Made by a program: the position numbers and the translations under genes. Of a stretch of DNA of 6,457 bases, positions 1-5,493 are shown piece by piece. The notes beneath the pieces were generated by a model that was not told the origin of the DNA, ran no database searches, and was given only the letters and a program-made list of their open reading frames with translations. Source of the DNA: Chloroflexota bacterium (GTDB lineage Bacteria > Chloroflexota > Dehalococcoidia > SM23-28-2 > HRBIN24); contig JAUQPQ010000083.1 of NCBI GenBank assembly GCA_030550295.1, positions 1 through 6,457 on the forward strand, given 5' to 3'. Position 1 is the stretch's first letter. Each line of letters begins with the position of its first letter.

Positions 1-801
1 GGCGTGCCCGATCTCTACCTCCTTTACCCCAGTGAGGTTGCCCAACTGCAGCCGGGCCTCCGAGTGGCCGGGGCTATATACTCTGGCTCATCGGGGATAG
101 TAGACCAGATGGCCTTCATGCGCTCCTTGCTGGCCGAGGCCCAGTCCCACGGTGCCCTGATGGCCTTTCATCATGAAGTGGTGGCCCTCAGGCGTGGGGT
201 TGATGGCTTTGTGGTTGTCTACCGCGGGCCCGAAGGGGAAGAGGGAGAGCTCCCTTGCCGTTTCCTTGTCAACTGTGCAGGCCTCTGGGCCGACCGCGTG
301 GGGGCGATGCTCGGGTATGAGCCTGAGGGTGGGCCTTATAACCCTCCCTTCCGCCACTGCCTCAACCGGGGAACCTACTTTGACGTCGTCAATCGGGAGG
401 TGGCCTCTCAGGTGCGTTGCCTACTATATCCCCTTCCTCATAGCGATAGGGCGGGGCTCGGCGTCCACGTTACCATAGACACGGAGGGCCAGATCCACCT
501 GGGGCCTGATGCTCAGTGGGTCTCCCCTGGGGAACCCATCGATTTTCGTAATCGGGGGGAAGGGTTGGAGCGCTTCCTTGAGGCTGGGCGCCGCTTCTTT
601 CCGCATCTCCGCCCACAAGATCTAGCACCTGGGCAGGTGGGATACCGCCCCAAGCTGAATAGGCCGGGCGAACCTCCCTGTGACTTCCTCATATGGGAGG
701 ACAGAGGCTATGTCCACCTGGGAGGTATCGAGTCGCCAGGGCTTACCGCCTCACTGGCCATAGCCCGTTATGTGTCCCGGCTTCTGGGTGTGGAGAGCTA
801 G
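1..801 (+). CDS. FAD-dependent oxidoreductase, DAO / L-2-hydroxyglutarate oxidase-like (5' partial)
   Basis: This is the C-terminal two thirds of a DAO-superfamily flavoenzyme, a soluble or membrane-peripheral enzyme that would oxidise a 2-hydroxy acid or similar substrate and reduce FAD. The frame is open at base 1. The family is usually about 370-400 residues and 266 codons are present, so the N-terminal GxGxxG dinucleotide-binding segment lies outside the window; the GTG at 4 is probably internal. Counting from that codon, the visible family blocks are GIVD (31-34), NCAGLWAD (90-97, FAD-binding), YPLP (142-145), GLGVHVT (151-157), GPDA (167-170), GYRPKL (213-218) and GGIESPGLTASLAIA (240-254). 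The RPKL and GIESPGLT blocks fit the LhgO/L2HGDH branch better than glycerol-3-phosphate dehydrogenase or glycine oxidase. The substrate is inferred from family only. Its last 51 nt overlap the convergent epimerase gene. Confidence 0.85.
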   Translation, partial: GVPDLYLLYPSEVAQLQPGLRVAGAIYSGSSGIVDQMAFMRSLLAEAQSHGALMAFHHEVVALRRGVDGFVVVYRGPEGEEGELPCRFLVNCAGLWADRVGAMLGYEPEGGPYNPPFRHCLNRGTYFDVVNREVASQVRCLLYPLPHSDRAGLGVHVTIDTEGQIHLGPDAQWVSPGEPIDFRNRGEGLERFLEAGRRFFPHLRPQDLAPGQVGYRPKLNRPGEPPCDFLIWEDRGYVHLGGIESPGLTASLAIARYVSRLLGVES

Positions 802-1764
802 GCCTTCCTCTACCATGCGGCGCCACCACTCGATGTTGTAATAGCGGGGATTGTGGAAATCGGCATTCGTGCCGGCCTGGATCTTGTCCAGCATGCCCCG
901 CACAGACTCCTTGAGTGTTACGGTGGGCCGGAAACCCAGCACCTCTTCTGCTTTTCGGGTGGAGACGCGATAATTTCGTACGTCCATCAGGTTCTGGTGC
1001 TCTATCTTCACCTGGAAGCCGCGCTCCCGCAGGACTTCCGCCACCTCCGCGGCTATCTGGCCCACGGTATAGTTATCTAGGGCGACGTTGAAGACCCCAC
1101 GCACGTTGCTGGGTGCCTCCAGGGACCTTATGTAGGCAGCGGCAGCATCCTTTACGTCTAGTATGGGCCGCCAGAGATGGGGATTCCGCACTAATATGCG
1201 CCCCTCCGTGAGGGCCGTCTTCACCATGGTGTTGGCTACTAGGTCGTAGCGCATGCGGGGACTCCACCCGATAACGGTGCCCTTGCGCAAGATGATGGGG
1301 CCAAAGCCGTCCCCCTCCAGGCACTGGAGGGCCCTTTCGGCCATGAGTTTGGATATGGCGTAGGGATAAGTAGGGCGGGCCTCCCATTCCTCGTCCACTT
1401 CCTCATGGGTGAAGCCATAGACGGAGCAGGTGGAGCCCATGACGAACCTTTTTATCCCCCGTTTATAGCACATCTGGGCCAAGAGGGCTGTCCCCGCTGC
1501 ATTCACTTCGTAGTTGAGGCGGGGGCTGAAGTCGGCCATGGGGTCGTTGGAGAGGGCAGCCAGATGAATTACCGCATCTATCCCATCTAGCCACTCCTCG
1601 CGAAAGTCCAAGACGTTGCCCACCACTATCTCTGCTTCCTGGGGAAGGTGGTCTAGCCCAAAGAGCCCCCAGTCCACCACCCGCACCTGATATCCCCTCT
1701 CCAGGAGCATAGGCACCAACGTGGAGCCGATGTAACCAGCGCCGCCGCTCACTAATACCTTCAT
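751..1764 (-). CDS. NAD-dependent epimerase/dehydratase (extended SDR, nucleotide-sugar type)
   Basis: This 337-residue extended short-chain dehydrogenase probably epimerises, dehydrates or reduces an NDP-sugar in the cytoplasm to feed the nearby glycosyltransferases. The N-terminus has the Rossmann motif GGAGYIG (7-13). Asp31 closes the second strand (VRVVD), which favours NAD over NADP. NVLD (50-53) and HLAA (67-70) follow. The catalytic region is STCSVYG (111-117) with Tyr135 and Lys139 in YPYAISK. RPILDVKDAA (199-208) and the FNVALDNYTVGQIA block (225-238) are typical of sugar-nucleotide epimerases. The C-terminus has an aromatic NPRYYNIEWWRR stretch (305-316). Start: ATG at 1762-1764 with GGAGG 5 nt upstream, and Met1 sits directly before the first strand. 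The last 17 or so codons run antisense into the end of the oxidoreductase gene and may be a late extension. The exact sugar product cannot be read from the sequence. Confidence 0.9.
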   Translation of the reverse strand: MKVLVSGGAGYIGSTLVPMLLERGYQVRVVDWGLFGLDHLPQEAEIVVGNVLDFREEWLDGIDAVIHLAALSNDPMADFSPRLNYEVNAAGTALLAQMCYKRGIKRFVMGSTCSVYGFTHEEVDEEWEARPTYPYAISKLMAERALQCLEGDGFGPIILRKGTVIGWSPRMRYDLVANTMVKTALTEGRILVRNPHLWRPILDVKDAAAAYIRSLEAPSNVRGVFNVALDNYTVGQIAAEVAEVLRERGFQVKIEHQNLMDVRNYRVSTRKAEEVLGFRPTVTLKESVRGMLDKIQAGTNADFHNPRYYNIEWWRRMVEEGLALHTQKPGHITGYGQ

Positions 1765-1867
1765 AGTGGCCTCCAGCTCCCTGGATCACAGGCCCATATA
1801 ATATAACGCCTTTCCCCTTGAGGATAGCCCCCTACCCTCATGGCCTAAATAGGTAGAAAATGGTTAG
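1765..1867. promoter_or_regulatory. Divergent intergenic region with AT-rich promoter core
   Basis: These 103 nt separate the starts of the epimerase (-) and methyltransferase 1 (+), so promoters for both should lie here. The only AT-rich stretch is 1796-1806 (ATATAATATAA). It contains TATAAT at 1797-1802 on the plus strand and TATATT at 1800-1805 on the minus strand, so it could act as a -10 element either way. No convincing -35 hexamer was found at 16-18 nt on either side. TGAGG (1819-1823) and CCTCA (1836-1840) form a small inverted repeat around a C-run. The -10 resemblance is seen directly; promoter activity is inference. Confidence 0.4.
1770..1774 (-). promoter_or_regulatory. Shine-Dalgarno of the epimerase gene
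   Basis: On the minus strand GGAGG lies 5 nt before the ATG at 1762-1764 and fixes that start. It is the clearest ribosome-binding site in the window. Part of it lies in a short inverted repeat, TCCAG-N4-CTGGA (1772-1785), which could fold in the mRNA and cover the site. Confidence 0.75.
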
Positions 1868-2884
1868 GTGATGACCTCCTCTGGCCCCCAGGAACGCCTC
1901 GTGCCCGAAGAGCACCGTGGCGAGGCGACCTATCTGGAGCACATCCTGCGCTACCAGTTCTGTGCCCCTTTGGTAAGGGGAAGACGGGTCTTAGATGTGG
2001 CTACCGGGGTGGGATATGGTGCCCAGATGCTGGCCGAGGCCGGGGCCATGCACGTGGTGGGGGCAGACTACGACGCCCAAGCCATCGCCCAAGCCCGCCA
2101 ACGGTATACCCTCCCCTCCTTCGTAGTGGCCGATGCCCATCATCTCCCCTTCCCCTCCCGTTCCTTTCACGTGGTCGTGTCCCTAGAGACGATAGAGCAC
2201 CTGGCAGACCCGGGGGCCTTCGTGCGAGAGGTGCACCGGGTGCTGGTGCCGGGCGGCTTGGCCATCTTCTCTACCCCTCAGAAAGGCGTTTACCTACCCA
2301 ACAATCCCTATCATCTGCATGAGTTCACGGCCCAGGAGCTTATGGGGCTCCTCAAGTCGGTATTTCGGGAGGTGGAGCTCTGGTTCCAAGACTTGTGGCT
2401 CAGCAGTTCCGCCTTCCCCCAGGAGGTGGTAGAGGCCCAGGGCCTTATTTCGGGCCCCATCTTGTGGAAGGAAGAGGCAGTCCCACCCTCCGGCTCCACC
2501 TATATGTTGGCCCTGGCATCGGACTCTGCCCTTCCCAAGGTCTTTCCTTGTGTCACCTTAGGGCCCCGCTACAGCGACTTCGTTTGGCGGGAGCTGGTGA
2601 AAAGGGACGTCTCCCTTAAGGGCTTCGAGCAGGAAGCCCATAGGCTGCGGGACGAATTGTGGCGGTTGGCGGTCGCCGAGACGCTATTACGGGACGAGGT
2701 GCTTCGGCTAAGAGGCCAGGTGGCTGAGAAGGAGGAGGCCCTCCAAAGGGCCCAACTGCGTTTGGAGGAGGTGCAGCGCTACTTGCCGCTACGTCTCTGG
2801 CGGCGGGCTAGCAAGCGCTTACCTCTCGGCGTGAGGCGTGCTGCTAGGGCGCTCCTGCGCAGGCTTTTCCTTGGAGGCCTCTAG
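1868..2884 (+). CDS. Class I SAM-dependent methyltransferase with C-terminal coiled coil and basic tail
   Basis: This 338-residue protein is a Rossmann methyltransferase of the type common in polysaccharide clusters, probably methylating a sugar hydroxyl or the end of a glycan chain using SAM. The N-terminal ERLVPEEHRG (9-18) and EHILRYQF (24-31) match this family. Motif I is VLDVATGVGYGA (41-52), and Asp67 in VVGADYD is the likely ribose-binding acid. DAHHLPF (89-95), SLETIEHL (105-112), RVLVPGG (124-130) and NPYHLHEFTAQEL (146-158) complete the domain. Residues about 248-303 are a charged, leucine-rich heptad-like region that looks like a coiled coil. The final 30 residues are strongly basic and amphipathic, possibly a membrane contact. 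Start: an in-frame TAG at 1865-1867 limits it to GTG 1868 or ATG 1871; the ribosome-binding site is weak. A GTG at 1901 has an AGGA 7 nt upstream but would remove the conserved ERLVPE. Its TAG stop interleaves with the next gene. Confidence 0.87.
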   Translation: MMTSSGPQERLVPEEHRGEATYLEHILRYQFCAPLVRGRRVLDVATGVGYGAQMLAEAGAMHVVGADYDAQAIAQARQRYTLPSFVVADAHHLPFPSRSFHVVVSLETIEHLADPGAFVREVHRVLVPGGLAIFSTPQKGVYLPNNPYHLHEFTAQELMGLLKSVFREVELWFQDLWLSSSAFPQEVVEAQGLISGPILWKEEAVPPSGSTYMLALASDSALPKVFPCVTLGPRYSDFVWRELVKRDVSLKGFEQEAHRLRDELWRLAVAETLLRDEVLRLRGQVAEKEEALQRAQLRLEEVQRYLPLRLWRRASKRLPLGVRRAARALLRRLFLGGL

Positions 2885-3492
2885 CCCTTGACCGCTTCCA
2901 GCACCACCTCTGCCTCTTCGATCCCTACAAGGGGTCCCCAGTAACGCTCGCAGAGGTACTGGGCCCGGGGGCTGCGGTTGGCCAAAGTCTCCAACACGTC
3001 AGCCAGAATGGCCCTCAAAAAGGATAACCTGCCTACCCGCCGGGAAGAGCCTAGGACGAACTTAAGCTTTGATCGGCATATCCGGAAGCGGGCGCAGCTA
3101 TAGTACCCGAAGAGGGCCCCATCCTCGGTGGCGTCATCGAAGTAGCGAAAGGTGGCCAAGAGGAGGGGCCTACGGTGCGTAGGGTCCTTCCAAGTATGGA
3201 AGGGAGAAGAGGCGTGAGGGAAGCGGATATATGCCCGCCCCCCCGGCCTTAGCACCCGCCATATCTCCTCCATTAGGCCCAGGAAGTCGTCTACGTGCTC
3301 TAGGATGTGGGAGCAGTGGATAGCGTCCACGGTGCCGTCCTTGAAGGGGAGGCCCGTATTTAGGTCGGCCACTACGTCTACCCCTTCTACCGGTGCCACA
3401 TCTACTCCAATGCTACCCGGAAGCTTGTTCTTTCCGCAGCCCAGGTCTAGCACCACCCTCTTTGGGCTTGGCTCTAACAACTTGCCCTCCAC
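2881..3492 (-). CDS. Class I SAM-dependent methyltransferase (short, about 200 aa)
   Basis: This 203-residue protein is a compact SAM methyltransferase unlike its convergent neighbour. Motif I is VVLDLGCGKNKLPGSIGVD (13-31), with Asp31 as the likely ribose-binding acid. DLNTGLPFKDGTVDAIHCSHILEHVDD (43-69) carries motif II and the conserved SHILEH segment, and RVLRPGGRAYIRFPH (79-93) is motif III. DPTHRRPLLLATFRYFD (103-119) is a signature of small methyltransferases found in sugar and cell-envelope loci. The substrate is unknown; a sugar or lipid-linked glycan is inferred from context. Start: GTG at 3490-3492. No other ATG, GTG or TTG occurs in frame between it and the upstream stop, but it lacks a clear Shine-Dalgarno. 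A TATAAT box ends only 12 nt upstream, so the transcript may have a very short leader. The frame stays open upstream for 21 codons without a start codon. Confidence 0.87.
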   Translation of the reverse strand: MEGKLLEPSPKRVVLDLGCGKNKLPGSIGVDVAPVEGVDVVADLNTGLPFKDGTVDAIHCSHILEHVDDFLGLMEEIWRVLRPGGRAYIRFPHASSPFHTWKDPTHRRPLLLATFRYFDDATEDGALFGYYSCARFRICRSKLKFVLGSSRRVGRLSFLRAILADVLETLANRSPRAQYLCERYWGPLVGIEEAEVVLEAVKG

Positions 3493-3504
3493 GTTCTTGG
3501 AATC

Positions 3505-3532
3505 ATTATAAGGAGCACCTTTGTTATCCCAA
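3505..3532 (-). promoter_or_regulatory. Predicted sigma70-type promoter of methyltransferase 2
   Basis: On the minus strand a perfect TATAAT (3505-3510) is preceded at 16 nt by TTGGGA (3527-3532), a 4-of-6 match to TTGACA. The expected transcription start lies only a few bases before the GTG at 3490-3492, giving an almost leaderless mRNA, which fits the absence of a Shine-Dalgarno there. The -35 hexamer is inside an inverted repeat, so it may be controlled by a DNA-binding protein. Confidence 0.5.
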
Positions 3533-3549
3533 TAAGCCCCCCTTGGGAT
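3526..3549. promoter_or_regulatory. Inverted repeat, candidate operator in divergent promoter region
   Basis: ATCCCAA (3526-3532) and TTGGGAT (3543-3549) form a perfect 7-bp inverted repeat with a 10-nt spacer (TAAGCCCCCC). The half-site centres are 17 nt apart. The left arm covers the predicted -35 element of methyltransferase 2, and the whole dyad lies 35 nt before the first possible start of the GT4-like gene. Position and symmetry suit a dimeric repressor or activator acting on both genes; no regulator is encoded in the window. Confidence 0.4.
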
Positions 3550-3583
3550 GAAAGACTATTGACCTCCGCTCTGGCTGGCAGCC

Positions 3584-4963
3584 ATGCTAAAACGAGGTAG
3601 TTATCCGGTCAAGGTTATGGGACGGCACATTCTCATCATAAGTCCGGGAGATGTGGGGCGTTATATGTCGGCGCCGGGGATCAGGGCCTTCCACATGGCC
3701 CAAGTCTTGGCCCAACGTTTGCCCCAAGATCACATCACTCTGGCCGCACCCCGAGTGGATGTGCAGGTGCCGGGCTTCCCAGCCCGGGTTTCCGCCTTGT
3801 CATATACGGCCGAGCCTCTCCTGCCGGCTGCCCAAGAGGCGGACATAATCATCGCCAACTTTCTGCCTGTAAGGCTCATCCCCTTGGTAAGGGAAAAGCT
3901 TTTAGTGGTGGACCTTTTCGCCCAATATTTTGCCGAGTGGATGGAGCTCACCTTGCATGAGCATCAGGGCCTTGGTAGGCATCTCTCGTGGCTGGAGAGG
4001 CGTGCCTATATTGCCCTCCAGTTGGCCTTAGCCGATATGGTCATGTGCTCCAACGAGCGCCAACGTCAGAGCTATATAGGTGCCCTGGCTTCCATGGGCC
4101 TGCGAAAACCGGTAGTTGTGGCCCTGCATGGGATACGCCCCGACCCCCCTGTGAAGAGACGTGCTGTCCTAAAGGGTGTGCGCCCCGGCATCGCCCCCAC
4201 TGATAAGGTGCTTATATGGAACGGTGGCACCACCGACTGGTATGACCCCGACTCCTTCCTCCTGGCCCTACATACCATCGCCCAGAGGAGGGGAGATGTG
4301 AAGGCGGTGTTCTTGGGGGCAACTTATCCTAACGTCCCTCGATTGGGCTGGGGCAAGCGCTTTAGGTCGGCCCTGGAGGCGGCCCATCAACTGGGGCTCT
4401 ACGGGGCCACCGTTTTCTTCCAGTTCGGTTGGGTCCCTTACGATGAGGTGCCTGACTACTTGTTGGAGGCCGAGGCGGGAGTATGCACCTATATGTACCA
4501 CCTGGAGACGTACTACTCGTTGCGGACGCGCTTCATGGACCTCTTTTGGGCAGGCCTACCCATCATCTGCACTCGTGGCGACTTTCTTGCTGATCTGATC
4601 GAGAGGGAAGGGCTGGGCATAGCTGTACCTCCGGGGAACCACAAGGCGTTGGCTGAGGCTATCCTCCGTTTGCTGGACGATGACTCCCTACGTAGCCGCA
4701 TGCGCCAGAATATCCAACGAGTTCGTGAGCGCTTCTCCTGGGAGAAGACCCTTGAGCCCCTTATCCAGTTTTGCCGCAACGTCTCCCTTCCCAAACGCCC
4801 CAGGAACAGGCGAGTGCTGCTTCGGGCTTTGCCTTGGGCTGTCAATTACCTAGCTACCCGTTCTTTGCGCGAGATGCTGCGGGGGGAGGAGGTGTGGGTG
4901 CTCCATCGGGTCAGGCGGGTAGCTACCCGCCTAGGTAGGCTTCTAGAGGGAGAGAGGCCTTGA
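3584..4963 (+). CDS. Glycosyltransferase, GT4-like (GT-B fold), with C-terminal basic tail
   Basis: This protein of up to 459 residues should transfer a sugar from an NDP-sugar to a lipid-linked or polysaccharide acceptor at the inner face of the membrane. The acceptor-side domain begins HILIISPGDVGRYMSAPGIR (15-34), the usual start of this subfamily. ADIIIANF (86-93), VVDLFAQ (108-114) and MCSNERQRQSYIGAL (154-168) follow. The donor-side domain starts at VLIWNGGTTDWYDP (209-222), then FQFGWVPYDEVPDYL (279-293) and ETYYSLRTRFMDLFWAGLPIICT (308-330). The classic GT4 EX7E motif is altered: Asp319 replaces the second Glu, and S312/R314/R316 form an SxRxRxxD pattern. Residues 400-459 are a basic, partly hydrophobic tail. 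Start: ATG 3584 or ATG 3617 (Met12, directly before the first strand); neither has a good ribosome-binding site, and 3617 fits the family length better. It is translationally coupled to the next gene through TTGA. Confidence 0.87.
   Translation: MLKRGSYPVKVMGRHILIISPGDVGRYMSAPGIRAFHMAQVLAQRLPQDHITLAAPRVDVQVPGFPARVSALSYTAEPLLPAAQEADIIIANFLPVRLIPLVREKLLVVDLFAQYFAEWMELTLHEHQGLGRHLSWLERRAYIALQLALADMVMCSNERQRQSYIGALASMGLRKPVVVALHGIRPDPPVKRRAVLKGVRPGIAPTDKVLIWNGGTTDWYDPDSFLLALHTIAQRRGDVKAVFLGATYPNVPRLGWGKRFRSALEAAHQLGLYGATVFFQFGWVPYDEVPDYLLEAEAGVCTYMYHLETYYSLRTRFMDLFWAGLPIICTRGDFLADLIEREGLGIAVPPGNHKALAEAILRLLDDDSLRSRMRQNIQRVRERFSWEKTLEPLIQFCRNVSLPKRPRNRRVLLRALPWAVNYLATRSLREMLRGEEVWVLHRVRRVATRLGRLLEGERP
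4913..4932. repeat. Perfect 20-bp palindrome (potential 8-bp GC-rich hairpin)
   Basis: AGGCGGGTAG (4913-4922) is followed at once by its exact reverse complement CTACCCGCCT (4923-4932). As RNA it would form an 8-bp stem closed by an AGCT tetraloop. It lies inside the last codons of the GT4-like gene, 27 nt before the TTG start of the next gene. There is no T-run after it, so it does not look like an intrinsic terminator. A processing, pausing or translation-coupling element, a protein-binding site, or chance within an Arg/Ala-rich coding tail are all possible. Confidence 0.55.
4946..4952 (+). promoter_or_regulatory. Shine-Dalgarno of the half-glycosyltransferase gene
   Basis: GAGGGAG lies 7 nt before the TTG at 4960-4962, inside the end of the GT4-like gene. 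It supports TTG as a true start despite being a rare start codon, together with the TTGA overlap with the upstream TGA stop (4961-4963). Confidence 0.6.
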
Positions 4964-5493
4964 GAGTAGTCCTCTTTGTTGGCCCTTGGTGGGGACTTGA
5001 GGGGGATAGGGCTGGGTGGGCCAAGGCATTGACATCGGAGCTAATGGCATATGCCCAGGTAGAGATAGGGAGGGATGGCAAAGATGTTCTGGGAAAGGTG
5101 GTTATCTCTCCTGCCCTCAATTTACGGCTTGCTCTAGGGGCCAGGCGCACTGTCTTGGATACGCGTTTGTGGGAACCTGGCTGGCTCACCGATGCCTCTA
5201 GGGATCGCCGGGCCTGGAGAGATCTGCAGCTCTGCTTGGCCCATCACGTCCTCTGTAGGGGCCCAGGAGAAAGGGACTACATCATTGGTGCCCTCTTCGC
5301 CTTAGGGCTCATAACGCCTCAGCTCTACCGCCGCGACCCCTTATTGGCGAGTTACGTGCTTACTGCCGAGGAAGGGCCGTCTGCCCTTCAGGGCAGCCTA
5401 AGAGGGCCCTCCCCGTGGCAATGGCGGCATCGCTTGCCCCTGCTCTTACGCAAAGGGGCTTTGGCCCTCCTTATATCTGGGCATCAACGCTGA
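4960..5493 (+). CDS. Short protein resembling the N-terminal half of a GT4-like glycosyltransferase (donor domain missing)
   Basis: This 177-residue protein begins with a Rossmann-like strand, VVLFVGPWWG (3-12). Its residues 91-120 align without gaps to residues 147-176 of the upstream glycosyltransferase with 13 of 30 identical (shared C, R, I-G-A-L, G-L and P). The following YRRDPLL (123-129) also fits that family's acceptor-side domain. It ends soon after, with no NDP-sugar-binding half, so it is less than half the usual 400-450 residues. The region between the first strand and VVIS (47-50) is also shortened. The C-terminus (152-172) is basic and hydrophobic, like the tails of its neighbours. 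It should not be catalytic alone; it could be a remnant, an accessory subunit or a regulatory partner of the upstream enzyme. Start: TTG at 4960, with a Shine-Dalgarno and a 4-nt overlap with the upstream stop. The final 10 nt overlap the convergent GT2 gene. Coding status is fairly sure, function is not. Confidence 0.65.
   Translation: MRVVLFVGPWWGLEGDRAGWAKALTSELMAYAQVEIGRDGKDVLGKVVISPALNLRLALGARRTVLDTRLWEPGWLTDASRDRRAWRDLQLCLAHHVLCRGPGERDYIIGALFALGLITPQLYRRDPLLASYVLTAEEGPSALQGSLRGPSPWQWRHRLPLLLRKGALALLISGHQR
5381..5396. repeat. Inverted repeat, 6-bp stem with 4-nt loop
   Basis: CTGCCC (5381-5386) and GGGCAG (5391-5396) flank the loop TTCA. A separate 10-bp palindrome, GAGGGCCCTC, follows at 5402-5411. 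Neither is followed by a T-run on either strand, so I do not call a terminator. They lie in the part of the half-glycosyltransferase gene where resemblance to full-length relatives stops (codons about 141-151). Confidence 0.4.

Noticed and set aside
4..6. GTG as the true start of the oxidoreductase
   Set aside because: The frame is open to base 1 and the family's FAD-binding N-terminus is absent, so the gene almost certainly begins before the window.
1073..1387. Long minus-strand frame inside the epimerase gene and similar frames opposite other genes
   Set aside because: They are out-of-frame or antisense shadows of well-supported genes, with no recognisable domains and biased composition.
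3559..3564. TTGACC as the -35 box of the GT4-like gene
   Set aside because: It matches TTGACA at five of six positions, but no -10 hexamer is found 16-18 nt downstream and it would place transcription start past the first ATG.
4851..4929. Direct repeat TAGCTACCCG at 4851-4860 and 4920-4929
   Set aside because: Both copies encode Ala-Thr-Arg in the same frame of the basic tail; two short copies are compatible with chance and codon bias.
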